From Candidatus Daviesbacteria bacterium (lineage in GTDB: Bacteria; Patescibacteriota; Microgenomatia; Daviesbacterales; UBA10151): a DNA stretch of 8,759 bases. The notes below the pieces were generated by a model that made no database searches, was not told where the DNA came from, and saw nothing but the letters and a program-made list of their open reading frames with translations. The position numbers and the translations under genes were made by a program. Positions 1 to 6,031 of the stretch are shown piece after piece. The stretch spans positions 1-8,759 of the forward strand of contig JACPEZ010000029.1 of the NCBI GenBank assembly GCA_016183225.1, given 5' to 3'. Numbering within the stretch: position 1 is the stretch's first letter; each line of letters starts with the position of its first letter.

Positions 1-384
1 GCAAAAATTTATTCTGATTTTGGCCACCATCCCACGGAAATAAAAGTGACTATGGAAGCAGCCCGGCAAAAATTTCCAAACAACAGGATAATTCTTATCT
101 ATGAACCTCACATGTTTACCCGCACCAAAGCCTTTTTCAAAAATTTTGTCAAGGTATTTAGGGAAATTCCGGTGGACAAAATAATAATTACCGATATTTA
201 CAAGAGCAGGGAAACAGATAAGGGATTGGTCACTTCAAAACAATTAGCAGACGCAGCCGGCAAACAGTATATTGCTAAAAATCAACTTAATGATTATTTG
301 GAAAAAGAGCTTAAAGAAAATGATGTGGTTTTTTTTATGGGAGCAGGAGATATAGATAAAATAGTTAAAGAATTACTTTTTTAA
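1..384 (+). CDS. murC: UDP-N-acetylmuramate--L-alanine ligase, C-terminal part (5' end outside window)
   Basis: This is the last 127 codons of MurC, the cytoplasmic ATP-dependent ligase that adds L-Ala to UDP-MurNAc as the first step of stem-peptide synthesis. The frame is open to base 1, so a GTG at 46 is internal and not a start. Visible C-terminal-domain signatures are SDFGHHPTEIK (residues 5-15 of the fragment), matching the family's DYGHHPTE block. Next come YEPHMFTRTK, the usual QPHxYSRT block, then ITDIYKSRETDKGLVTS and the terminal FMGAGDI. The central ATP-binding domain is upstream of the window. The DIY-x-x-RE block and the GAGD ending favour MurC over the recycling ligase Mpl, although Mpl cannot be excluded from this fragment alone. 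The stop lies inside the 3' end of convergent murI (20 bp overlap), with no terminator hairpin visible between them. Confidence 0.93.
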   Translation, partial: AKIYSDFGHHPTEIKVTMEAARQKFPNNRIILIYEPHMFTRTKAFFKNFVKVFREIPVDKIIITDIYKSRETDKGLVTSKQLADAAGKQYIAKNQLNDYLEKELKENDVVFFMGAGDIDKIVKELLF

Positions 385-1162
385 TTTTACTGCCCGGTTC
401 ACTCCCAAAAAATCGTGAAGCAACCTGGAAAACGCGATCCGGCGCATCTGTCACATAAAATTCTAAACTGGGATTTTGATTATTGGAAAACAAATCATTA
501 TCTGATAAAACTTTTTTTAGCGCATAGGCTGTTGGCTTGGCAGAATCTACCAAAGTAACGCTTGGCCCGACTGTTTCCTTGATAGTTTCCAAAAGCAGGG
601 GATAATGAGTACAACCCAAAATAAGAGTATCAACTTTAGCTTTAAGTATATCATCCAAATAATCCCGGGCCACCAGTTGAGTAGCCTTATGGTTGTGCAA
701 ACCCTCTTCAGCCATCGGTACAAAAAGCGGGCAACCCACGGAGAAAACTTCAATAGATGGATCGATCTTTTTAATCTCGCGCTCATAAACTTTGCTTTCG
801 ATAGTTCCTTGTGTGCCAATCACACCAATTCTTTTGTTTTTGCTCGCTCTCACGGCTTCCGCTACTGCCGGCAAAACTACACCCACCACCGGTACGGGAG
901 AAATTTTTTTAATTTGATCCAAGGCCAGGGCGGAGATGGTATTGCAGGCTACCACCAAAGCTTTTACTTTTCTCTTAAGTAAAAATTTCACCAGTTCCAG
1001 GGCAAATTTAGTAACCATTTCTTTTGATCTGGTACCATAAGGCACCCGGGCAGTATCTCCCAGATAAATAATGCTTTCGTTTGGCAATACTTTGATAATT
1101 TCTTTAACTACGGTCAAACCGCCAATACCCGAATCAAACACCCCAATTGGACTGCTGTTCAT
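365..1162 (-). CDS. murI: Glutamate racemase
   Basis: MurI interconverts L- and D-glutamate in the cytoplasm, supplying the D-Glu that MurD adds to the peptidoglycan stem. The 265-residue product has the normal family length. It carries all the expected blocks: GVFDSGIGGL (7-16, Asp10), GDTARVPYG (35-43), VACNT (71-75) with catalytic Cys73, and LGCTHYPLL (182-190) with the second catalytic Cys184 and the adjacent His186. The ATG start places FDSG at residue 9, as usual. The gene is divergent from murD, whose enzyme consumes D-Glu, with 23 bp between start codons and an apparently shared -10 region. Its tail overlaps the end of murC on the other strand. There is no purine-rich ribosome site before the ATG, and the -10 box is so close that the mRNA should be leaderless or nearly so. 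Nothing suggests truncation. Confidence 0.96.
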   Translation of the reverse strand: MNSSPIGVFDSGIGGLTVVKEIIKVLPNESIIYLGDTARVPYGTRSKEMVTKFALELVKFLLKRKVKALVVACNTISALALDQIKKISPVPVVGVVLPAVAEAVRASKNKRIGVIGTQGTIESKVYEREIKKIDPSIEVFSVGCPLFVPMAEEGLHNHKATQLVARDYLDDILKAKVDTLILGCTHYPLLLETIKETVGPSVTLVDSAKPTAYALKKVLSDNDLFSNNQNPSLEFYVTDAPDRVFQVASRFFGSEPGSKIKKVIL

Positions 1163-1177
1163 ATAAACAAGTATAAT
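1147..1177 (+). promoter_or_regulatory. Predicted promoter of the murD operon
   Basis: A perfect TATAAT lies at 1172-1177, with a plausible TTGGAC -35 at 1147-1152 (19-bp spacer, slightly long) inside the first codons of murI. Only 8 nt separate the -10 from the murD ATG, so the predicted transcript starts at or within a base or two of the start codon (leaderless). There is no Shine-Dalgarno sequence. This is the only obvious promoter for murD-alr-hydrolase-murF. Confidence 0.65.
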
Positions 1178-1181
1178 ACCA
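1173..1181 (-). promoter_or_regulatory. Predicted extended -10 promoter of murI
   Basis: Read on the minus strand this is TGGTATTAT, an extended -10 (TGn plus a 5/6 hexamer), ending 10 nt before the murI ATG. Transcription starting about 7 nt downstream would leave a leader of only about 3 nt. No convincing -35 is visible. The hexamer shares five base pairs with the murD -10 on the opposite strand. Confidence 0.55.
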
Positions 1182-1185
1182 TATC

Positions 1186-2445
1186 ATGAAGGTACTAATC
1201 TTTGGCTTGGGGTTAAATCAGGGAGGAGTTGGTTCGGCAATTTTTTTTGCAAAACAAAAAGATCACGTCAGAGTAACTGACCTTAAAGACAAAATAGCTT
1301 TAAAACCCTCGCTTAATCAGCTGAAAAATTATGCTATTGAATATACTTTGGGTCAACATCGATATGAAGATATCGACTGGGCCGATCTGATTATTAAAAA
1401 TCCTGCTGTCAAACCGGATAATCCTTATATCCAATATGCACTCAAGAAGGACAAAAAAGTTGAAACAGACATGGGAATTTTTTTGCAGTATGTCAAGCCT
1501 TCTCAAATCATCGGCGTAACCGGCACCAAGGGTAAATCCACCACCGCCTCCTTAATTTATAAAGCATTAAAAAACGCTGCACACCCTGGAGGTGTGAAGC
1601 TGGCCGGTAATATTGGTAAAAGTGTACTGGAGGCAACTCCTCACATTAAACCGGACAGTCTGGTTATTTTGGAACTTTCTTCATTTCAACTGGAAGCATT
1701 TGACAATAAAAAAATTTCACCTCATTGGGCGGTGATTACCAACATTTATCCCGACCATCTGAATTACTACAAAAATATGGATGAATATATTGAAGCTAAA
1801 AAACCCATTGTCAAATACCAAACTAAAGATGACTTTTTATTCATGAGAAAAAATGATCCATTTATCAGCAAAGGTAAAAAAATCTATTTTTCTGTCGATG
1901 ACCTACCTAAAAACTTTTCACCAAAAATCAAAGGAGAGCATAATCTGGAAAACTTGGCAGCGGCTCTGGCAATAGTCAAACAACTCGGCATCCAAAAAAA
2001 AGAGGCTTTGAAAATTATGAAAAATTTTATGGGTATACCCTTTAGACTTGAGCTTATTAAAACCTGGCGGAGAGTAAAAATTTACAATGACTCTGCCGCC
2101 ACCAATCCGGAAGCAACTATTCAGGCCCTCAAAACCCTACCCAATTGTATTTTAATATGCGGGGGGGTCAATAAAAATTTGCCATATCAGGATTTAGCCA
2201 AAGCCATTAAAAAATATGCCAAAAAAGTTTTCTTTTTGGAAGGTACTGCTACCGAAAAAATAAGACAAATCAAAGATAAAACCTACAGTGATCTGGAAAA
2301 GCTACTTCAGGATATCAAGTCAATTGTGAAACCCGGAGATACCATTTTATTCTCCCCAGCAGCTGCTTCTTTTAATTTATTTCAAAATGAATTTGACAGG
2401 GGCAGAAAATTTAATGCTGCCGTAGAAAAGGTTTTCAGTGATTAA
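1186..2445 (+). CDS. murD: UDP-N-acetylmuramoyl-L-alanine--D-glutamate ligase
   Basis: MurD uses ATP to join D-Glu to UDP-MurNAc-L-Ala in the cytoplasm. The 419-residue protein has the three Mur-ligase domains. The N-terminal Rossmann-like UDP-binding region opens with FGLGLNQGGVG (6-16). The central ATPase carries the P-loop TGTKGKST (112-119, Lys117), ELSSFQL (163-169), TNIYPDHLNYY (186-196), the likely carbamylated lysine Lys205 (EAKKP) and GEHNLENLAAA (250-260). The C-terminal domain holds NDSAATNPEAT (301-311) and SPAAASFNLFQNEFDRG (390-406), the block typical of MurD. It is first in the operon, starts at an ATG right after a -10 box, and overlaps alr by 8 bp. One oddity is that AHPGG (132-136) sits between the P-loop helix and LAGNIG, where the family normally has a short turn. 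Those codons form a perfect DNA palindrome, listed separately. Confidence 0.95.
   Translation: MKVLIFGLGLNQGGVGSAIFFAKQKDHVRVTDLKDKIALKPSLNQLKNYAIEYTLGQHRYEDIDWADLIIKNPAVKPDNPYIQYALKKDKKVETDMGIFLQYVKPSQIIGVTGTKGKSTTASLIYKALKNAAHPGGVKLAGNIGKSVLEATPHIKPDSLVILELSSFQLEAFDNKKISPHWAVITNIYPDHLNYYKNMDEYIEAKKPIVKYQTKDDFLFMRKNDPFISKGKKIYFSVDDLPKNFSPKIKGEHNLENLAAALAIVKQLGIQKKEALKIMKNFMGIPFRLELIKTWRRVKIYNDSAATNPEATIQALKTLPNCILICGGVNKNLPYQDLAKAIKKYAKKVFFLEGTATEKIRQIKDKTYSDLEKLLQDIKSIVKPGDTILFSPAAASFNLFQNEFDRGRKFNAAVEKVFSD
1576..1600. repeat. Palindromic element inside murD (encodes HPGG)
   Basis: CACACC-CTGGA-GGTGTG (1580-1596) is a perfect 6-bp stem with a 5-nt loop. It is extended by GCT/AGC (1576-1578 with 1598-1600) across a single G/A mismatch. 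The encoded HPGG looks like a small insertion before LAGNIG. It resembles the stem CCACC-CTCCA-GGTGG at 6104-6118 and the CCGCC-A-GGCGG palindrome in ddl at 6502-6512. Confidence 0.45.
2424..2431 (+). promoter_or_regulatory. Ribosome binding site of alr
   Basis: AGAAAAGG ends 6 nt before the GTG at 2438 and lies within the end of murD. It is a partial Shine-Dalgarno sequence with good spacing and supports the GTG as start. Genes inside this operon have such sites, whereas the promoter-proximal genes here do not. Confidence 0.45.
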
Positions 2446-3478
2446 TCCTCTTGGTTTTTTCAAAAAAGAATATCAGGCATTAAACAGGATAGAAATTTCA
2501 AGAAAGAGTCTTTTGCAAAATTATAAATTTCTTTCTGTTGTAAACAGGAAAATCAAAATTGCCCCGGTTTTAAAAAGCAACGGGTATGGACATGGAATTT
2601 TGGAAGTGGCCGGAATTTTGGATGAAGTTGGAACCCCATTTTTTTGTGTGGATAGTTTATACGAAGCCTATGAACTTTTTAAAGCCGAAATAAAAACCCC
2701 GGTTTTAATCATGGGCTATACCAATCCGGCCAATTTAAAAATTAAAAAATTGCCATTTTCCTTTGCTGTTTTTGATTTGGACACTGCCAGAGTTTTAAGT
2801 AAATTTCAACCCCAGGCCGGGGTCCATATTTTTGTGGATACGGGCATGAGCAGGGAAGGCATAACCCTGGAAGATTTACCTGATTTCTTAAAAACTTTAA
2901 AAAAATTAAATGTTAAAGTGGAGGGTTTAATGTCGCACTTGGCAGGCGGCATGAATAATTTGCAAATCCAGAGGTTCCATCAAGCACAAAAATTGGTTAA
3001 AAAATTTGGGTTCAATCCCAAATGGATACACCCGGGAGCAATCAACGGCAATATGGCCAGAGTAGGTTTGAAGCTGTATCTGCAAAAACCTGTCTTGAAA
3101 TTTATCTCCCATCTTGCTCAAGTTAAAAAAATCAAAAAAGGTGATAAGGTGGGTTATGACAGGACATACAAGGCAAAAAAGGATACAATAATAGGAATAA
3201 TACCTGCCGGTTATTATGACGGGGTGGATTGGGGACTATCCAATAAAGGCTTTGTCAAAATAAAAAATATTTTTTGCCCGATTATCGGCAGAGTCAGCAT
3301 GAATATGACCACAGTTGATTTAAGTAATATAAATGCGAAGGTTGGAGATGAAGTAGTGATTTACTCGGATAATCCCCGGGATAAAAATTCCATAGAAAAT
3401 GCAGCCAAAATTTGCCAAAAAATTCCTTATGAAATTTTAGTGCATTTAGCCCAAAGTACCAAAAGGGTAATTACATGA
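2438..3478 (+). CDS. alr: Alanine racemase
   Basis: Alr is a PLP enzyme converting L-Ala to D-Ala, the substrate of Ddl for the stem-peptide terminus. The PLP-lysine block APVLKSNGYGHG is at 42-53 (Lys46). VDTGMSREG lies at 133-141, followed by SHLAGG (166-171). The ARVGLKLY block (207-214) corresponds to the R-x-G-x-x-x-Y region that positions PLP. VGYDRTY (238-244) supplies the second catalytic residue, Tyr240. IPAGYYDG (255-262) and GRVSMNMTTVDL (284-295) complete the C-terminal domain. The family usually reads GRVSMDM, so Asn289 replaces an Asp commonly found there. At 346 residues it is slightly short, and it is divergent overall, but all the catalytic elements are present. It starts with GTG, overlaps murD by 8 bp and the hydrolase by 4 bp (ATGA), and is presumably translationally coupled to both. 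Confidence 0.94.
   Translation: MINPLGFFKKEYQALNRIEISRKSLLQNYKFLSVVNRKIKIAPVLKSNGYGHGILEVAGILDEVGTPFFCVDSLYEAYELFKAEIKTPVLIMGYTNPANLKIKKLPFSFAVFDLDTARVLSKFQPQAGVHIFVDTGMSREGITLEDLPDFLKTLKKLNVKVEGLMSHLAGGMNNLQIQRFHQAQKLVKKFGFNPKWIHPGAINGNMARVGLKLYLQKPVLKFISHLAQVKKIKKGDKVGYDRTYKAKKDTIIGIIPAGYYDGVDWGLSNKGFVKIKNIFCPIIGRVSMNMTTVDLSNINAKVGDEVVIYSDNPRDKNSIENAAKICQKIPYEILVHLAQSTKRVIT
3461..3467 (+). promoter_or_regulatory. Ribosome binding site of the alpha/beta hydrolase gene
   Basis: AAAAGGG sits 7 nt before the ATG at 3475, within the end of alr. This partial Shine-Dalgarno sequence, together with the ATGA stop/start overlap, supports the chosen start. Confidence 0.45.
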
Positions 3479-4194
3479 ACTTATATTTTCAAAAAATAGG
3501 GAAGGGGAAAGATTTAATCTTGTTGCCGGGCTGGGGCCATGATGTTTCCAGTTTTTGGCCGGTGGTAGATTTGTTAAAAAACGATTTTACTCTTTGGCTT
3601 CTGGACCTCCCGGGTTTTGGACGATCTGAAATGCCTTCCCAAACATGGACTGTAGAAAATTATGCAGACGAGATAGCCAAGTTTATTAAAGATCAAAAAA
3701 TCAAAAAATCTGTTTTATTGGGCCATTCTTTTGGGGGTTCGGTCGCCATAAAATTAACAGCCAAATATCCCAATTTAATTTCTAAATTAATTTTGGAAGC
3801 AAGTTCAGGTATCAGACCAAAACCTACTATATTTAATAGACTTTCTTTTTTAATTTCTAAAATTATTAATTTTTTTCCTAATTTATTAAATGTTAAAGAT
3901 CGGTTAAGAAACTGGTTTTATAAAATGATCGGTTCGGATTATTTAACCACCGGTCTTTTAAAAAAAACTTTTCAAAAAGTCATCAGACAGGATTTATCAG
4001 AAGAGGCTAAAAAAATTCAGCAGGAAACTTTAATTCTATGGGGGGAAGATGATAAAACCTTATCTCTTGAGCGGGGCAAAAAATTATATCAGCTGATTAA
4101 AAACTCCAGATTGGAAATTCTGGAAAACTGCGGCCATGCACCTCACATTAAAAATCCTTATTTATTTACAAACTATGTTAAAGATTTTATTTAA
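3475..4194 (+). CDS. Alpha/beta hydrolase of unknown substrate in the mur operon
   Basis: This is a 239-residue cytoplasmic alpha/beta hydrolase fold protein with no signal peptide. LLPGWGHD (16-23) is the oxyanion-hole strand-turn, and LDLPGFGRSE (43-52) the following conserved turn. GHSFGG (83-88) is the nucleophile elbow with Ser85. The acid is Asp192 or Asp193 in WGEDD (189-193), and the histidine is His221 in NCGHAPH. Residues about 115-165 form a variable, Phe/Leu/Ile/Lys-rich cap encoded by AT-rich DNA. The catalytic triad looks intact, so an active esterase, lipase-like enzyme or peptidase is likely. The fold does not specify the substrate. The gene is locked between alr (4-bp overlap) and murF (20-bp overlap), so co-expression with D-Ala metabolism is nearly certain, but a role in the cell wall is only inferred from position. 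Confidence 0.88.
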   Translation: MNLYFQKIGKGKDLILLPGWGHDVSSFWPVVDLLKNDFTLWLLDLPGFGRSEMPSQTWTVENYADEIAKFIKDQKIKKSVLLGHSFGGSVAIKLTAKYPNLISKLILEASSGIRPKPTIFNRLSFLISKIINFFPNLLNVKDRLRNWFYKMIGSDYLTTGLLKKTFQKVIRQDLSEEAKKIQQETLILWGEDDKTLSLERGKKLYQLIKNSRLEILENCGHAPHIKNPYLFTNYVKDFI

Positions 4195-5374
4195 GATTTT
4201 TCCCATCATAGATTATTTATACATTTTCCAGATTCTGGAATATGACCCCATGCAATTTATCAAATGGTTTGCTAAATACCCTTTCAAAAGAAACTTGCAA
4301 AGAAAACACAAACTGGAATTTACTTTAAAAATAAAAATAATTTTGTTGTTAACTGCTTTCTGGATTTTCTTTTTTTCTTCTGTCTTAAGCTTTTGGCCGA
4401 TTCTTTTAATTTTTATTTTATTATCACCTGTTTTTATTTTTCTTTCATATATTTCATATTTCCCTTTAGAAATTTATTACAAAAATAAAATAATGGCGCG
4501 GGCCAAGAAAAAATTGTTAAGTTTAAAAAATCTAAAAGTCATTGCCATTACCGGTTCATACGCTAAAACTTCCTTCAAAGACATACTTTATACTTTACTT
4601 TGGAAAAAATTCCGGGTGGTTAAAACACCCAAAAGTTTTAACACACCCTTGGGCCTGGCCCAAACTATTCTCGACTTTCTAAAACCCAACACGGAAATTT
4701 TTATTGCCGAACTTGGGGCTTACAAAATAGGGGATATTAAAAAATTGGCTCAATTTTTAAAACCCCAAATTGGGGTCATTACTGCCATTGCCCCTCAACA
4801 TCTTGAGCGGTTTGGGTCTTTGGAAAATATTGCCAGGGCCAAATTTGAGCTGTTTGAAAACCTGCCTCCGGGGGGAGTGGCCATCAGAGGTTTGGGGTTG
4901 GAAACGGCTTCTAAAATAGCAAGACAACTGGGCATGAGTCCTGCTGAAATTAACGAAAGAATCAAGTGGCTACAACCTACTCCTCACAGACAGGAAATAA
5001 AAAAACAAGGGGATATGACTATTATTGATAACACTTATAATACCAACCCTGAAAGCGCTAAAACTTCTCTAAAATTACTGCATGATACGCCCGGATCGCA
5101 AAAGATTTTAATTACTCCGGGGCTGGTGGAGTTGGGAAAAGAGCATAACAAGTATAACAGGGAATTTGCGGAAGGAAGTACCAAAGTAGCGGATATGATC
5201 ATTATAGTGGGAGAGTATGCTAAAAAAGCCTTGCTTTCCGGCCTTAAAAATTTTCCCAAAGAAAAAATCTACACTGTTTCTTCACTGTCCGATGCTATGA
5301 ATTTAGTTTCCCAAATAGCCAAACCCGATGCAGTAGTCCTCCTTGAAAACGACCTGCCGGACCAGTATTTTTAG
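4175..5374 (+). CDS. murF: Membrane-anchored MurF-like Mur ligase (D-Ala-D-Ala adding), internally shortened
   Basis: By position and motifs this is the MurF-type ligase that adds D-Ala-D-Ala to the UDP-MurNAc-tripeptide. The chosen ATG at 4175 overlaps the hydrolase by 20 bp and gives 399 residues. An in-frame ATG at 4136 would add 13 residues but overlap by 59 bp. The usual N-terminal UDP-binding domain is absent. In its place is a basic, hydrophobic module with two membrane segments (about 54-71 and 73-96). The ligase core follows: TGSYAKTS P-loop (126-133, with Ala where Gly normally precedes Lys), SFNTPLGLA (154-162), AELGAY (178-183), QHLERFGS (208-215), Lys223 in ARAKFEL, NTYNTNPES (286-294) and TPGLVELG (314-321). 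After GGVAI (233-237) the sequence jumps to a GLGLETASKIARQLGMS helix. The stretch normally holding the ADP-contacting HN-x-x-N motif (very roughly 60-80 residues) is missing. Activity is therefore uncertain. The 3' end is one copy of a 37-bp duplication. Confidence 0.82.
   Translation: MLKILFKIFPIIDYLYIFQILEYDPMQFIKWFAKYPFKRNLQRKHKLEFTLKIKIILLLTAFWIFFFSSVLSFWPILLIFILLSPVFIFLSYISYFPLEIYYKNKIMARAKKKLLSLKNLKVIAITGSYAKTSFKDILYTLLWKKFRVVKTPKSFNTPLGLAQTILDFLKPNTEIFIAELGAYKIGDIKKLAQFLKPQIGVITAIAPQHLERFGSLENIARAKFELFENLPPGGVAIRGLGLETASKIARQLGMSPAEINERIKWLQPTPHRQEIKKQGDMTIIDNTYNTNPESAKTSLKLLHDTPGSQKILITPGLVELGKEHNKYNREFAEGSTKVADMIIIVGEYAKKALLSGLKNFPKEKIYTVSSLSDAMNLVSQIAKPDAVVLLENDLPDQYF
5337..5373. 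repeat. Direct repeat, copy 1 (3' end of murF)
   Basis: These 37 bp encode the last residues of MurF, LLENDLPDQYF, up to the second base of its TAG stop. They match 6032-6068 at 35 of 37 positions. The two differences (T/G at 5344, G/C at 5359) are third-codon and synonymous (CTT/CTG Leu, CCG/CCC Pro). Similarity ends abruptly on both sides. The two copies bracket the MNT/HEPN pair. Confidence 0.93.
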
Positions 5375-5380
5375 GTTTTG

Positions 5381-5389
5381 TGCTATAAT
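5381..5389 (+). promoter_or_regulatory. Predicted extended -10 promoter of the MNT/HEPN pair
   Basis: TGCTATAAT is a perfect extended -10 starting 6 nt after the murF stop codon. It ends 8 nt before the MNT ATG, so the transcript is predicted to be leaderless. No Shine-Dalgarno sequence and no clear -35 are visible. The pair can thus be transcribed independently of the murD operon, as expected for a self-contained cassette. Confidence 0.65.
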
Positions 5390-5397
5390 AATTTTGT

Positions 5398-5685
5398 ATG
5401 AAAACCAATCTGGAAGAAATTAAAAAGAAGGCTTTGCCTGTTTTGAAAAAAGCAGGAGTCAGCCGTTGCGCCGTTTTTGGCTCTTATGTACGCGGGGAGG
5501 CAAAAAAAAGCAGTGACATAGATATTTTGGTGGATGTACCCAAAGGGACAGGTTTATTTGCTTTTGTGGGTTTAAAACATAAACTAGAAGATGCGCTGAA
5601 AAAAAAAGTAGATCTGGTAACTTATGATGCCCTTCACCCCATGCTGCGCGAACGGATTCTTCAAGAACAACGACCTATTTTATGA
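5398..5685 (+). CDS. MNT-family minimal nucleotidyltransferase (probable antitoxin)
   Basis: This 95-residue protein of the minimal nucleotidyltransferase (MNT, pol-beta superfamily) type has the normal family length. FGSYVRGEAKKSSDIDILVD (27-46) contains the GS-x10-D-x-D signature: Gly28-Ser29 bind the nucleotide phosphates, while Asp40 and Asp42 bind metal. Asp72 in VDLVT is the likely third carboxylate. The ending MLRERILQEQRPIL is also typical. In characterised MNT/HEPN modules such as MntA/HepT, the MNT enzyme AMPylates a tyrosine beside the HEPN active site and so neutralises the toxin. All the residues needed for that are present. The gene precedes the HEPN gene, overlaps it by ATGA, and has its own -10 box. 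The antitoxin role is inferred from the family and the pairing. Confidence 0.92.
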   Translation: MKTNLEEIKKKALPVLKKAGVSRCAVFGSYVRGEAKKSSDIDILVDVPKGTGLFAFVGLKHKLEDALKKKVDLVTYDALHPMLRERILQEQRPIL

Positions 5686-6026
5686 CCAAAAACTTAACTA
5701 TTTTTTTGCAGGATATACTGGAGAGCATTAAACTTATTGAGAAACGCATTAAAAATGCCACGTACGAGAAATTCATTGAGGACATTGATTTACAGGATAT
5801 GATAATCAGGAGATTGGAGATTATTGGCGAAGCAGTGAGAAACTTGCCAAAAGAGTTTCGACAGCAACATTCCAAGATTGACTGGAAGAGCCCGGCAGAT
5901 ATGAGAAGTATCCTGATTCATGGTTATTTTAGAATAGACCTGAAGGTTGTTTGGGATACAGCAGTAAATGATTTACCGCCTTTTAAGAAACAAATTCAAA
6001 AAATATTGGATCAAGTTGATAAATAA
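5682..6026 (+). CDS. HEPN-domain (HepT/DUF86-type) protein, probable toxin RNase
   Basis: This 114-residue, mostly helical protein of the HEPN/DUF86 (HepT-like) family has the usual length. The hallmark R-x4-H-x-Y motif is intact at RSILIHGY (75-82). Arg75 and His80 form the ribonuclease site in active HEPN toxins, and Tyr82 is at the position modified by MNT partners in the MntA/HepT system. Flanking family features are DIDLQDMIIRRLEIIGEA (34-51) and FRIDLKVVW (83-91). It overlaps the MNT gene by 4 bp and has no Shine-Dalgarno sequence, so translation is probably coupled to MNT. That favours antitoxin being made first. The motif suggests an active mRNA- or tRNA-cleaving toxin, but the target cannot be told from sequence. 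Five bases after its stop begins the second copy of the murF 3' end. Confidence 0.92.
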   Translation: MTKNLTIFLQDILESIKLIEKRIKNATYEKFIEDIDLQDMIIRRLEIIGEAVRNLPKEFRQQHSKIDWKSPADMRSILIHGYFRIDLKVVWDTAVNDLPPFKKQIQKILDQVDK

Positions 6027-6031
6027 TAGAA

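Noticed and set aside
605..982. Long open frame on the + strand inside murI
   Set aside because: It lies antisense to a clear MurI with all its motifs, and its translation has no recognisable family features. It is a shadow frame.
3841..3895. Very AT-rich stretch in the hydrolase gene as a possible regulatory or foreign insert
   Set aside because: It stays in frame and encodes a plausible hydrophobic cap region. The composition follows from Phe/Leu/Ile/Asn/Lys codons.
4136..4174. Upstream ATG for murF at 4136
   Set aside because: It would overlap the hydrolase by 59 bp and adds MHLTLKILIYLQT, which does not look like a family N-terminus. The ATG at 4175 gives a shorter, more typical overlap. 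Neither has a Shine-Dalgarno sequence, so this is a preference and not proof.
4614..4630. GGGTG/CACCC inverted repeat in murF
   Set aside because: It is a 5-bp stem with a 7-nt loop inside conserved codons (RVVKTPK), which is expected by chance.
4866..4876. CTCC-GGG-GGAG hairpin in murF encoding PPGG, a possible third member of the palindrome set
   Set aside because: The stem is only 4 bp and the residues LPPGGVAI fit a normal Mur-ligase segment, so there is no sign of an insertion. It could be coincidence, though it lies close to the shortened region.
5374..6031. Terminal inverted repeats or a recombinase that would make the MNT/HEPN unit a standard transposon
   Set aside because: The sequences just inside the two direct repeats do not match each other in inverted orientation, and there is no transposase, integrase or attC-like structure. 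Only the direct repeats support an insertion.
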